Assembly: GCA_015847255.1 (NCBI GenBank)
Contig: JADLZK010005838.1
Coordinates: 248,001-312,000 of the forward strand
Direction of reading: 5' to 3'
DNA length: 64,000 nt
DNA from: Hyparrhenia diplandra
Taxonomy: Eukaryota; Streptophyta; Magnoliopsida; Poales; Poaceae
The number at the start of each line of letters is the position of its first letter. Within the stretch, counting starts at the first letter, position 1. The notes below the pieces were generated by a model that searched no databases, had not been told where the DNA came from, and saw only the letters and a program-made list of their open reading frames with translations. The translations under genes and the position numbers were made by a program. This document shows positions 21,270-32,257 of the stretch, one piece after another.

Positions 21270-21800
21270 CAAAGGGATTAGAAGTTTTCTTGGTCATGCC
21301 GGTTTTTACCGTAGATTTATAAAAGATTTTTCACATATTGCTAGACCACTCACCAAACTTGTTAGCCAAGGATGTCCCTTTTGAATTTGATGATGCTTGC
21401 TTGAAAGCTTTTGAAACTTTGAAAAAAGGCCCTCATTTTACGCACCTATCATTCAACCCCCCGATTGGTCTTTACCTTTTGAAATCATGTGTGATGCCAA
21501 CGATTATCTTTGTGGGGCGTGTTAGGGCAAACTAAAGATAGAAAGCATCATGCCATTGCATATGCTAGCAAAACTTTGGTCGGGCCACAGCTTAATTATG
21601 CTACTACTTGAAAAAAGAATTGCTAGTCGTTGTTTATGCTATTGATAAGTTTAGATCTTACTTGGTAGGAGCTAAAGTAATTGTTTACACTGATCGTCTT
21701 TGCTTTTTAAAATACTTGCTCACCAAGAAAGATGCTAAACCTCGTTTAATAAGATGGATTTTGTTGCTCCAAGAATTTGATTTAGAAATAAAAAGATAAA
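21270..21800 (+). pseudogene. Element 1 RT connection and RNase H remnant
   Basis: Fragments in shifting frames read 'HSPNLLAKDVPFEFDDACLK' (21338 on) and then 'VVYAIDKFRSYLVGAKVI' and 'YLLTKKDAKPRLIRWILLLQ' (21608-21790). These correspond to the RNase H domain seen in element 2 at 15302-15619. Frame breaks lie near 21290, 21535, 21600 and 21700. Confidence 0.8.
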
Positions 21801-21840
21801 AAGGGAGTAGAAAATTTCATTTGCCGATCATTTATCTAGA

Positions 21841-23120
21841 ATGCATTTTGAGAAACCCAATGAATTACCCATTAATGACTCACTCGGGGATGATACTCTT
21901 TATCGGATAACCCGCACCCGATCCTCCGGGTATGAAGATATTCTTAATTTTATGGTTGCGGGTTATGTACCACCGGGGGTTGATAAGAGGAAACTTATTT
22001 ATGATAGTCATTATCACCTTTGGGATGAACCATACCTCTTTAGGGGTTTGCTCGGATGGGTTACTTTCGTAAGATGTGTGCCTACGTATTAGAAGGAATC
22101 CAGATCATTGAAAGATGTCACTCATCACCATATGGAGGATATTATGGGGCATTCGTAAACACATGCAAAGATTTGGCAAGCGGTGATTTTTTTCGCCAAC
22201 CATGTATCAAGATACCAAAGATTTTATTCGAAGATGTGGAGCCTGTCAAAGGCATGGGAATATCAATGCAAGAGATGCCATGCCTCTTACAACCAACCTC
22301 CAGATAGAGCTCTTTGATGTATGGGGAATTGATTACATGGGACTATTTCCAAAATCCGAAATTATGAACACATACTAGTGGCAAATTGACTATGTATCAA
22401 AATGGGTTGAAGCTATGCCATGCAGATCTGCAGATAACGTAAGCTCGATAAAGATGTTTGAAGAAATAATATTTCCAAGGTTTGGAGTACCAAGAATGGT
22501 AATCGGTGTGAGGAGGATCCCACTTCATTGATAGCGATTCAAGAGATATTTAGCGAAGCACGGAGTTCGTCACAACATTGCTACACCTTATCACCCTCAA
22601 ACAAGTGGGCAAGCGTAAAACATCAAACAAGCAAATCAAAAATATCTTGCGTAAAAAACGGTAGAAGAGATGGGAACAAAGTGGAAGGATAGACTTCTAG
22701 AAGCATTATGGGCATCTGGGGACAGCCTACAAAACACCAATTGGAATGTCACCATACCAACTTGTTTATGGCAAAACTCGTCACTTGCCCGTTGAGCTAG
22801 AGTTCAAGGCTCCTTTGGGCAATCAAGAGATGGAATATGGATTTAGAAACCGCGGGAGTAAAAAGAAAGATGCAATTATCGTAACTCGATTTAATGGCGA
22901 GAGAAAGCTTATCACAATGCCAAGATCTACAAAAAGAAAGAACAAAAAAGGTGGCATGATAAGAGAATTAAAAAGAAGAACTTCACACCAGCGCATCAGG
23001 TTTTACTTTTTTAATTCCGTGGTTAAATTATTCGGGCATGGAAAACTTCGGAGTAAATGGGAAGGACCCTTCAAGGTGGTGAATTCATCATCACATGGAG
23101 CCGATCACTCTTCAAGATAA
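21841..23120 (+). pseudogene. Element 1 integrase remnant
   Basis: Successive frames give 'DILNFMVAGYVPPGVDKRKL', 'IIERCHSSPYGGYYGAFVNT', degraded core sequence ('FDVWGIDYMG...' in pieces), and from 22746 'MSPYQLVYGKTRHLPVELEF'. The C-terminal chromatin-facing part is followed by 'KLRSKWEGPFKVVNSSS'. The HHCC, core and C-terminal order is that of Ty3/gypsy integrase. It is heavily frameshifted. Confidence 0.8.
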
Positions 23121-23289
23121 CGAAGGTAAGTTATTCAAGGTAAATGGCCAACGTCTTAAAATCTTTTATGAGCCCAATAAAGAACCCGAGGAATTAGATG
23201 TTTTTAGATTTCTTTATTTTACCAATCATTAGGCCTTGATCGCGTAGTGTCCGTTTTTCGCCCAAAAGTACGAAGTAATGCAGACTAGA

Positions 23290-23460
23290 ATGGACCTTAG
23301 AAGACCGCAGACGGAAGCCGGGCCGTGGACGGTGGGGCCCACGCGGGCGCTTTCCCGGGCTGGCGGCGGCGTCCCCACGTGGCCGCCACGCGCCCCGCAT
23401 CTTCCCACGGATCTACCCTAGGATATCCTACCGAATACCGAACCTTTTGGCGCGATTCTC
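23290..23460 (+). promoter_or_regulatory. GC-rich block with a CACGTG core upstream of the element 1 3' ORF
   Basis: A GC-rich island within otherwise AT-rich element DNA. It includes a CACGTG (G-box type) core near 23378. It lies 50-220 bp upstream of the internal TATA box at 23514. Element 2 has a GC-rich block at the similar relative place (13866-13920). A regulatory role is inference. Confidence 0.35.
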
Positions 23461-23513
23461 GGCGTTGACGTCCCATAACCGTCATCTTGACTCCCCTTCC
23501 AAGTCATTCCCGA

Positions 23514-23521
23514 TATATAAA
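23514..23521 (+). promoter_or_regulatory. Internal TATA box upstream of the element 1 3' ORF
   Basis: 'cccgatatataaaccgac' with the last base of TATATAAA 74 nt before the ATG at 23595. Matches element 2 in motif and distance (77 nt). The sequence between shows a transcript-leader-like C/A-rich composition. Confidence 0.6.
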
Positions 23522-23594
23522 CCGACCCATTCTACCTTGAGCCTATTCCCATCTACTCTCCAAAGACCGACGACCCAAGACCTTCATCGCCGCC

Positions 23595-24122
23595 ATGGCC
23601 AACCCCGAGATGAGAATGGTGGTGTACGATCCCACCAAGATCACCACGCCGCCGCCATCGACGTCGTCAACATCGTCGACTCTCGTCGTTGTGCCTCCAA
23701 CACCTACACCCCCCGCCCGTTATTCTACCACCTCAGCCACCATCATTATCACCGTCCCCTTGTTCTTATGGCGCAGGGCGATCCCCAACAATCGTCGCAA
23801 TGATGGCATGAGAAGTTTCGGTGCCGGGAGGGCACCGGATTGTTGCCGCCTCGTCCGGGATGAGACGCTTACGGGCGTCAAACGAGGCAGGTTCAACAAC
23901 ATCCGTCGGCTCAACTACACGCATCCTCGCGTCTCCATTGATGGAGTGTGCGCTACGCCGGGCGCAAGTGAAGTTCATCCCGCCAAAGGAGGCGGCGAAC
24001 GCGCTTCTGGCGCGTTTCGGCAAGTGCGCGATGGCGATCTCGAAGAAGTCGCGGATTGGAGAAGCTTCACCTTGACCGAGCACCGTAATTGGAGTGCCAC
24101 GACGAGAAGCGTGGCGCTCTAG
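23595..24122 (+). CDS. Element 1 small 3' ORF ('RMVVYDP' protein), diverged, function unknown
   Basis: 175 codons, starting M-A-N-P-E-M-R-M-V-V-Y-D-P, then a Pro/Thr/Ser-rich stretch. A central block 'RFNNIRRLNYTHPRVSIDGV' aligns with 'FGNIRKSTYTDARLVLNGVR' of element 2. The C-terminal half may be partly out of frame: another frame over 23821-24075 gives a plausible alternative ('KFIPPKEAANALLARFGKCA'). The ATG is preceded by 'cgccgcc', a fair plant initiation context. No membrane segment or known domain is seen. It is not homologous by eye to gag or pol. Confidence 0.6.
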   Translation: MANPEMRMVVYDPTKITTPPPSTSSTSSTLVVVPPTPTPPARYSTTSATIIITVPLFLWRRAIPNNRRNDGMRSFGAGRAPDCCRLVRDETLTGVKRGRFNNIRRLNYTHPRVSIDGVCATPGASEVHPAKGGGERASGAFRQVRDGDLEEVADWRSFTLTEHRNWSATTRSVAL

Positions 24123-25894
24123 ATAGCGGCGTGGAAGACGCTAGATACGAGATCGCTGCGTTAGTCAAGAGAATTGAATCTCTTGAGAATCGCCCGGCGC
24201 AACTAGGAAGGAGCCCTAGTAATAATTAGAGTGTTTCATTTAGCTAGTTCGATTAGATTGCTTAGTCGGTTCGATTGCTAGATTGGTTTGTTTTACTTAG
24301 ATTAAATTATTATTATGTAATATTTGCTAGAATAAATAAAGGAACACTCTATCATTTTTCTCAAGTTGATCTTCCTTATTTATCATTTATTTTTGTGCAA
24401 AGTTTCTTGTCTCCACCATGTTTTGAATAAAAGGTAACAAGGAAAGAGTGTGGGGAGACAAAGACGAACGTCGAAACGAAACGTAACCAAAACGAAAAAA
24501 TATCGAGAAACCGAAAGATACTGAGCAAAGATCACGCGACGGCGAAGATCGCCGTGGGCCCCCTGTGGGACCCACGCCGCCGCCGATGGCGCGGCGCCGC
24601 CCGCCACGTCACCACCTCGGCCTCCCCTTCGTCCACGTGTCGGTTTGTTCTGCGATCTTTCTAATTACGTGATTGTTGTTTTCCGTTTTTAAAAAAGTAC
24701 CGAAAGATCTCGATATCTAATGAATAAATATAAATAGAAAAAGATTGATATGCTTGGTTTAAGTTGGACTCACATAATTCTTTTTCATGGTCTAACTAAG
24801 TTAATAAAAGTTAAAAGTAAAATAATATCCCAAGACACTTAGAGTTGTTGTAGAACATGAGATAGAAGATTGGTGAGAGCCCGAATCTTGATATCTTGTC
24901 CTTTGGAGAATTTATTTGAAAAATATTAAAAATGATAGCTATACCTCCTATTTATGGTAATCATCCTACCAAAGCCATGCTTTGAAAAAAAAAAAAAAAC
25001 TAGCCATAAGCTACTTGTTTTGCATTGAGCTTCTTGTCAAGTCCCGTGATCCAAGTTGAGAGACTAGCTATCACGAACACGTACACTCAATTATTTATGT
25101 TGCTTTTATATGCTCCAAGTTTTGATCTCTCCATATTAAGAGTGTTGATACAAATGTGATACAAGGTATGGGCTATGCAAAAGTATTGAAAAAAAAAAAA
25201 AAGAGTATATAAAGAAATAATATTAAAAGATGAAGAATGGACAAGTGTCCAAGGGTGAGTAGAACCCACATCTCTTAAGAGGGGAAATAAAAGGCAAAAG
25301 CCTCGCGAGTAGAGCCCACCTCTCCAAAAAAAAAAAAAAAAAAGAAAGAAAGAGAAAGAAATAAAGATAGCCCATGACCTTACTTGCATAGTATCCATCT
25401 TTCAAGAAGAGAAATCTACAAGAGCATAGTAGAATTAGAAAACTAAACACACTTGCACATCTTGAGAATGTCTCTCCTCGGATCCAAACCTTGATATTGC
25501 AAATATATGCAAGGTAAGTATGCTACATCCTTGACATACCCGAAACTCCGGATAAAGCTTTATTAGAAGTAGGATGTTTTTAAGGGCATTAAAATTGTGC
25601 CTTGTAAGGATCCGTAAAACACCATATACGAATATACCGAGTGATTGAGAGTGCCGCAAAAAAGGAGGATGGTAAGCTATGTTTCTTTTCAAAAAATTAT
25701 TGCAAAATCTCCAGTGGCTCGATTGAGAGAAGAAGGTAATCTATATCAACTATTCTATTCTCCAACTCCTCAAAATTCTTGGTAAATACAATAAAACCCT
25801 GCATATAAATAAGACCATGAGATTGATTTATGTTAGATGTCTTGACTTACGGCTTTTGCTATATCCATCCTTTTCTCGAGACGAGTAAAAGCCT
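24123..25894 (+). other. Element 1 3' non-coding region
   Basis: About 1.8 kb with no gene. It includes a PPT-like sequence at 24447-24458 ('gagtgtggggagac'), a GC-rich patch at 24535-24640, poly-A runs near 24985, 25190 and 25325, and a shortened version of the tandem repeat that is longer in element 2. Open frames here are A/T- and GC-driven shadows. Confidence 0.7.
24447..24458 (+). other. Second polypurine-tract-like sequence in element 1
   Basis: 'gagtgtggggagac', about 1.45 kb upstream of the 3' LTR tract 'aagtgtgggggagct'. It matches the one in element 2 in sequence context and position. Function is inferred. Confidence 0.5.
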
Positions 25895-25909
25895 AAGTGT
25901 GGGGGAGCT
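25895..25909 (+). other. Polypurine tract of element 1
   Basis: 'aagtgtgggggagct' directly precedes the 3' LTR at 25910. Same sequence as in element 2. Confidence 0.85.
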
Positions 25910-27213
25910 TGTTGACACATCTTATAGTATATTTTTATAGCTCAATTAAAACTGAAATAAGGGTATAAATAAATATTTATGTAGAACTAGGGGCTTTACT
26001 AACAATTTCCACGAGTTTTGGTGAATTATATATTTTTCAGAGGATTACCAGAAAAAGCCCGAGTTTGCACCCCATACGATGAAAGGGCGTGACCGTGAAG
26101 CAACCCAACTTGAAACCCCGTAAGAAGACCCTAGAAGACTCGGAAGCTAGCGGGACCAGCCGGGCCCACTGGCCTGAGAGACAGCGGCGGCCCACTTGAG
26201 CCCCCCTGGCGGCGGCGCCGCCCCGTGGGGCCCCCCGCCGACCTCTGTTCAAGGTCGGGTTCATAACCGCCATTGAGGATCAATCTCATCCATCCATCAA
26301 GGTCGGTTTCATCCAAGGGCTACGGTTCATCGTCCCCGCCTATATAAGCATGCCCCCTGGGCCCTGCCAGGGCAATGATAGTTCATTAGTTCATTACCCC
26401 ATCGGCTCGGCGATCAATGACCCTATGCCCTAGCTTCTAATTAGAAGAGCTCTAGATCTAGTTGAGAGAGAAGATTAGCAAGTTGAGAGAGACTAGTTCA
26501 TAACTCCCTTTGAGAGTAGCTAAATCTAGTCTTGTTCGAAAGATAGATATTGAGTGGAAGGAGAAGTAAAGGGGAAGCTCGAACCTGTCGGTGTCTCTCC
26601 TCTTCGCTTGTAACTCCGGGACCAAGACTCCTTTGGAGCTTGATCCTAAGACAACTACGGTGGATCGACTTCTTATTTGAGTAAGTTTACTTGTTTATAT
26701 TATTCTTGTGGTTTGCGACTCTTTTAGAGTACTTCGATTCTTGTCGCTCTTGGATTGGAGTTGCTACCCCTAGTGTGAGCGTGGTGCTTAGACTAGATAG
26801 CCCGTAGATACACCCTACCTTCCGGAACTGTGGTAACTAACGTAGGTGACTTATAGCTACGTTAATTCTTTGTAGTCCACATCCCGTTGGATAGGCCTCG
26901 GTAGAACCTATTTGCTAGAAGTTTGCACTCTTTGCTAGTGTCTTTCTCCTTGAATAAAGTTCCCATAAGATATATTCACAAGCCTTACAAGGATATCAAC
27001 TAGACAACCATAGCCGTCTTCTTAAAAGATTTATCAACTTCCTTCCTTGTCGAGATTCTCTGGCCTTAGTTATATCTTCACTATTCGTAAACCTTTCTCC
27101 TTGTGGATACGATATTTGAAACCCATCTCCCGGGTGAAGTGCTCACCGGTATCCGTGCGCTTGCGGATTATACAAATCATAAATATTTCTGTGGGCCTTA
27201 ACTTTTACCAACA
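25910..27213 (+). repeat. 3' LTR of element 1
   Basis: Starts 'tgttgacacatc' and ends 'ttttaccaaca', the canonical TGTTG...CAACA. Matches 7471-8765. TATA box at 26341-26347. The next five bases 'gtaat' do not match the five before the 5' LTR. Confidence 0.9.
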
Positions 27214-28109
27214 GTAATCTAATGTATTCTAGTCATGGTCTTACAATGAATAGTTAGGATCATATGCTAACATGATATGAGCATGGTTATGTCTAGGATA
27301 ACAGGGGAGACTTCCCGGTACCATCCGGCCCAATGGAAAGCATTTACTTAACTCCTACATCACATGCGAACGTGGAGGGATTACAAGGGGACGGACAGGA
27401 CTGTCACAACCCCGCCGCCTACCCTCACGACCGTGGCATGCTCTCATATTCGAAAGTGTCGTGAATACCCGGGCACCATGCCCGCGTGCGAGCACTACTC
27501 TTGTCCCCCGGGATCCTCACCCTACGGATGGACGGACTAAGACAACAGCAAACCCGAAAGAACGATGAACCGTTATCCCATCTATAATCATGTTATGCAT
27601 ACGATGATCGATGAAGAACATAAACTCTAATTCATAAGTTAGACCATGAACATAGAAATAGAACTTGCACAATGGAGAAAGATCCTAATCTCACTTGCTA
27701 GCAGCATGGCTGTCCCAGGTTTGAGTCTCCAGGCACACCGCGCGCGCGTTCCCTCTCTGTGCGGTCAAACAGTATGTGTGCGTGAAAAGGAGTGGGAAGC
27801 AGAGCAGGAGGGGTCAGGGGTGCAGCCCGCGTAGGACAACAGGGTCAGGATCTGCCAGGGCAGGTCGAGCAGCGATTGGACTTTTAATGCGTCGCCGTCG
27901 TTGTAGCGCGGTGCTACGTGGCCGGCATGCTTGGTACGGCCAGAGACATTGGCTTGAGAGTTGGGCGCGTCCTACTCCTACGGTAGGAGTCCTACCCTTT
28001 CTTCCTCTTCTCCGACCCCTCCCCGGCGTCCGCGCCACCGCTCCCTGTTCCTTGCCTAGGCACGTCTGCCCTCCAATCCAACTGCGCCCGCACCTGACTA
28101 TCCAATGTC
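27214..28109. other. Flanking sequence and upstream region of the PF04195-like gene
   Basis: 27214-27650 looks like a remnant of another repeat, but I do not recognise it. 27900-28109 is C/T-rich and may be the promoter and 5' leader of the gene starting at 28110. A short palindrome 'cctactcctacggtaggagt' lies near 27972. No clear TATA box is seen. Confidence 0.4.
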
Positions 28110-29225
28110 ATGGCCCGCACCCAAATCTACCTCCGCCTGCCTGCTGTTGACGCGGCTCCGCTCGGACTACCTCAGCCTTCCAAGGCTTGCATCCGTGCTC
28201 TCCTCGCGTACGTCCCCCGCGACATGGAAATAGGGCTGCAGCCGCGCAACGGCATGAGCCTTACATTCGCAGATTTCGTGTTCGCCGGAGCGGTGCCGCC
28301 CTACTCGCCCTTCCTCCTCGCCGTGTTGCGGCACTATGGTATCCGGCTAGCTCACCTCACGCCCAACTCCATCCTCCTCCTCTCCGTCTTCGCCCACCTC
28401 TGCGTCAAGTGGCTGGAGGTGCCGCCCTCGCTGAGGCTGAGCCTCTTCCGGCAATTCTTCTATTGCCGCTGGACCGGCGCTTCAACGACTGTCGGTGTCG
28501 GCAGCTGCTGTTTCGGCCATAGGCCGTGGTCTACCACAGAGTTCATCCAAATGCCGTGCTCAGTGCCAGGCTCAGCAAATTACGTTAGGCCGCTTAATGG
28601 ATGGAGAGGTCGCTGGATCTACATCGAGGACATCGACGAGACTGCCGTCCCGGCGGCGCCTCCTATCAGGAGACCGTCATGGGATGAAGAGGCCACCGAC
28701 AACATTCGCCTGCACTCGCTCCGAAAGCGTGTGGCGGAGCTCCGAGGACGTGGGCTCACCGGTGCCAAGGTGATGCTTGACGCCCTCAAGCACCGGCTGG
28801 CGCCGCTCCGTAAGGACATGGAGATGATCCGGCCTGCAGGTAAATCTCGATCACACCATTCCATCATTCCATGCATAGTACTACATGATTGCCCTAGCTT
28901 GTGCGTCCTCTCACACCCGTAACACCTGCATGCAGAAGCCTACCTCCCGCACCAGACACCCATCATGCGGCACATGGTGACTTTTTTTGGAAAGAAGATG
29001 GCCGCCATGGGCGAAGTGGGGGCGACGAAGAGGACGGCGACGGCGACCAAGTGGACGGCGGCGACGAAGAGGACGGCGACGGCGACCAAGTGGACGGCGG
29101 CGACGCGGACCACGACGAGGAAGAGGTGGACGGAAGCGCCCGCTCTCCACCGAGACGGAGACAGAGCACGCCTGCCCTCCATGACCATCTGCCGGCTGCT
29201 GCTGCCATGGCTCCGCTCGAACTAA
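28110..29225 (+). CDS. PF04195-like protein, copy A (two exons, tail frameshifted)
   Basis: Exon 1 (28110-28839) encodes about 243 residues. Its core reads 'TFADFVFAGAVPPYSPFLLA', 'VLRHYGIRLAHLTPNS' and 'SVFAHLCVKWLEVPP', then 'RWIYIED' and 'SLRKRVAELRGRGLTGAKVM'. This fits the grass-rich PF04195 family ('putative gypsy type transposon'), whose role is not known. A GT-AG intron (28840-28935) is supported by the parallel intron in copy B. Exon 2 starts 'EAYLPHQTPIMRHMVTFFG' and ends at 29225 in this frame. The neighbouring frame encodes an acidic (DEEDGDGDQVDGG) tail like that of copy B, so one base has probably been lost near 29015. Confidence 0.6.
29015..29105 (+). repeat. Perfect 39-bp tandem duplication coding for the acidic tail
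   Basis: The unit 'ggcgacgaagaggacggc' plus 'gacggcgaccaagtggac' occurs twice without change, encoding two copies of GDEEDGDGDQVDG. Repeat slippage here may explain the tail frameshift in copy A. Confidence 0.8.
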
Positions 29226-30964
29226 CTCAACCATCCAAGGCCAGCATCCTTGCTCTCCGCGCGTACGTCCCCGACGCCCTGGATCTTGGGCTGCGGCCGC
29301 GGAAGGGCACGAGCCTTACATTCGCAGATTTCGTGCTCGCCGGAGCGGTGCCGCCCTACTCGCCCTTCCTCCTCGACGTGCTGCGGCACTATGGAATCCG
29401 GCTGGCTCACCTCACGCCCAAATCCATCGTCCACCTCTCTGTCTTCGCACACCTATGCGTCAAGTGGCTGGAGGTGCCGCCCTTGCTGAACCTCTTCCAG
29501 CAATTCTTCATTTGCCGTAGGGCCCGTTCTGGCACTTCAACGACTGTCGGCTGCTGCACTTTCAAGCCTACTACCACAAAGTTCATCCAGATGACGTGCT
29601 CAGCAAAATACGTTAAGATGCGTCAAGGATGGAGAGATCGCTGGATCTACATCGAGGACAGCAGTGGCGCCATCGAGGAGACTGCCGTCCCGGTGGCGCC
29701 TGCTGTCAAGAGACCATCGTGGGAAGCAGAGGCCCCCGACTCCGACACTGTTTACCAGCGCTCGCTTCGGAAGCGTGTGGCGGAGCTCCATCGACGTGGT
29801 CTCACGGGGGCCAAGGTGATGCTCGACGCCCTCAAGCACCGGCTGGCGCCGCTCCGTGAGGACATGGAGATTTTCCCTAGAGGTAAATCTCGCTCACACC
29901 ATTCCACAGTACTACTAGTTCTAGTTGATTGCCTAGTAATGCGTCCGCCCCCGCACCCGTAACACCTTCTGTATGCAGAAGCCGACTTGCTAGACCGGAC
30001 CCACATCATGCAGACCTTGGTGAAGTTTTTTGGTACGGAGATGACCAACATGGCCATGGGAGAGGAGGGCGAAGAAGGGAGCGACGAAGAGGACAGCTAC
30101 GGCGACCAAGTGGACGGCGAAGAGGTGGATGGAAACGCCCGCTCTCCACCGAGACGGAGACAGAGGACGACGGGCTGTATTCGTCTCCATCTGCCCGCCC
30201 ATCCGTTCCGACGGGGCGAAGAAAACGGCGACGAAGAGGACGACAGCGTCCACGAAGAGGACAGCTACGACGACCAAGTGGACGGCGGTGAAGCGGTTGA
30301 CGACTACGAAGAGGTGGATGGAAACGCCCACTCTCCACCGGGACGGAGACAGAGGACGACGGGCTGCATTCGTCTCCATCTGCCCGCCCATCCGTTCCGA
30401 CGGGGGCGAAGAACACGGCGATGAAGAGGACGACAGCGTCGACGAAGAGGATGATGGCGACGAGGAAGAGATGGACGATGAGGACGACGTCACCAGTTTC
30501 GATGGGACGCAGGGGGACGACGAGGATTACGTCGTTGGGTCCTCTGCGGCGTGCCACCTCTTGCTCCCCAGTCCGTGGTGGGAAGCAAACGCCCGCTCAG
30601 CACGACCGTGGTGGGAAGGAATCTTGGTAAATTCGGCGAGATCCAAGAAGAAGCTAATGCAAAGCGTATGAAGGTGCAGCAAAAGATGTCTTCCGACGAC
30701 ATTGAATCCGGAAGGCTTGCCCATCTAACAGCACAAGAGAATAGAGAGGCAATGAAGCTTGAGATGGAGAGGAGCAAGAGGCTTGAGCTGGAATCAAAGA
30801 AGCTTGATATGGAGGGGAAGAAGATTGAGAAGGAATCGAAGATGATGGATATATATAACAACCTTATCTTACAGGATACAAGTTCGATGACCGGTGACGA
30901 AAAGTCTGAGCACGTTGCTGCCATGAGGTGTTTAAGGAAGAGGCTTTTTCCTGAAATTATCTAA
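29207..30964 (+). pseudogene. PF04195-like protein, copy B, with acidic tail and coiled-coil end
   Basis: Exon 1 (29207-29882) repeats the copy A core: 'TFADFVLAGAVPPYSPFLLD', 'RHYGIRLAHLTPKS' and 'SLRKRVAELHRRGLTGAKVM'. The frame is open upstream through the acidic repeat, so an earlier start is possible. A GT-AG intron (29883-29978) joins in frame to 'EADLLDRTHIMQTLVKFFG'. Next comes an acidic region with an internal repeat ('RQRTTGCIRLHLPAHPFRRG' twice). At the second repeat a run of five G (four in the first) shifts the frame, giving a stop at 30424. From 30551 a charged helix-forming end ('REAMKLEMERSKRLELESKK') runs to a stop at 30964. It recalls C-termini of NAM-associated proteins. 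If intact it would be one protein; as read it needs two frame changes. Confidence 0.5.
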
Positions 30965-32250
30965 TTTGGTATGGCTTTTAATTCTTGTTTAGTATAATCT
31001 TCAATTGAGTTAAGGAAATGTATGCAACCTCTATTGTTAGCAGGTTTCGGTTATTTGTGTCTGTTACTATCTGTTTTTACATACTGCTTTCTGTTTGTGC
31101 TAGTTCAGAATTTTTAGTTTCGTGTGAGAAGTGTTACTAAACTGTGAAAATCTTGTATTATTTACATGAGTAGCGGTATATATTATACTACTACTTATTT
31201 CTTGTTTTGGTGTGTACAGAACTAGTAGGAGGTTAAAGAAGGAACCAATGGTGATTTCTGGCCGGCAAGGATGATTTTGCAAGTTATGTTAGTAATCAGT
31301 TGGTGGCATGGTGATTTTGCTTTGTGACCTGTCTTTTGCCTGTGCACCTGTGTCCTTTTGGGTGTGAGCATAGTCTCCTGTGTATGCACAGGCCGTTCTA
31401 ATACTTCACAAGCTACAAGCTCAAACCTATCTACTTATTCTGTTTAGGTGCTGTAAATTATGGGATCCAGGTTCTGGAAAAGTATGCTTTTCCCTGAAGT
31501 TCTGTAGTAGGAATGTTGAGGTTCGGTTGATATAATTTACTACCCCTGTCTCAAGCTGAATGTTTTGTTTGTTTTCTTGCGAAATTAATTTACTTTGTAT
31601 AGTTCCTTGTGCATTTCACTTGCAGTGGTCACCCTGTTCCCTGTACAGATCCTTTACATATTTCCCGAAATTTCAGTTTTGCTAGCGTGAGTTAAATATT
31701 GGTCTATTGATTAGCTACACAAAATGGTATATAGGAATCATATTTATTTATACTTGATCATAGCTATATAGATAAACCAAGTCTCTATTATCATCCATCT
31801 TACTTGGCAGTTCATAAAAGAGAGAAAACCCCTCAAGTGCATCCAGTGATAGGGGAGTGGCTTAACATTCAGTCTTCAGCAGCATCTTTGTTTTGACTTC
31901 CGTACACGGTACACAAGGACAATAGAAAGATAATCCATTAAGGATTACTTGCCAGTTAAATGTCATTAAGTTTTCAGTGATACTATAATAGTTAACACGA
32001 GACTGGAATGAGTAGTTTCAGTGATCATGACTAACTAGTTAATATGGAAATAGCCGTGGATTGTCATTCAGTTTTTAGAAACTAGACATGCATATAAATT
32101 TTTAACAAGTTGTTAAACACCAAGTTTGGCAAAATGGGAACTAAGAAATTACTGTATAGCATATTTGTCTGACTTTCTGGTATGTTTGATTGCACAGAAG
32201 CAGAATTAACAGATACAGTACCGGCGTTTTAGCCTGAATGGGCATTTCAC
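30965..32250. other. Downstream or intergenic region, no gene seen
   Basis: AT-rich sequence after the PF04195-like gene, probably its 3' UTR followed by spacer. No open frame has recognisable content. Confidence 0.5.
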
Positions 32251-32257
32251 AGTGCAG

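Larger units (their letters stand above)
7471..27213 (+). mobile_element. Element 1: Athila-like Ty3/gypsy LTR retrotransposon, interrupted by element 2
   Basis: It has two LTRs (7471-8765 and 25910-27213), a tRNA-Asp-type primer-binding site just after the 5' LTR, and gag, protease, RT, RNase H and integrase remnants in that order. A small extra ORF follows integrase, and a polypurine tract lies at the 3' LTR. The RT phrases 'KKGGMTVVKNDKNELIPQRT' and 'RMCIDYRKLNKATRKDHF' are typical of the Athila lineage. Element 2 splits it after position 9989; the coding sequence resumes at 19885. Frameshifts and stops occur throughout, so it is not autonomous. No matching target duplication was found ('gtggc' left, 'gtaat' right), and the 5' LTR begins TA instead of TG. 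It is evidently older than element 2. Confidence 0.9.

Noticed and set aside
23595..24122. Calling the 3' ORF an Athila env-like gene
   Set aside because: It is far shorter than env-like genes and has no signal peptide, transmembrane helix or cleavage-site-like feature. Position alone is not enough.
28895..29240. Minus-strand open frames over the acidic repeat of the PF04195-like gene
   Set aside because: They translate the complement of the GAC/GAG repeat into Arg/Pro or Val/Ser runs; the plus-strand gene explains the region.
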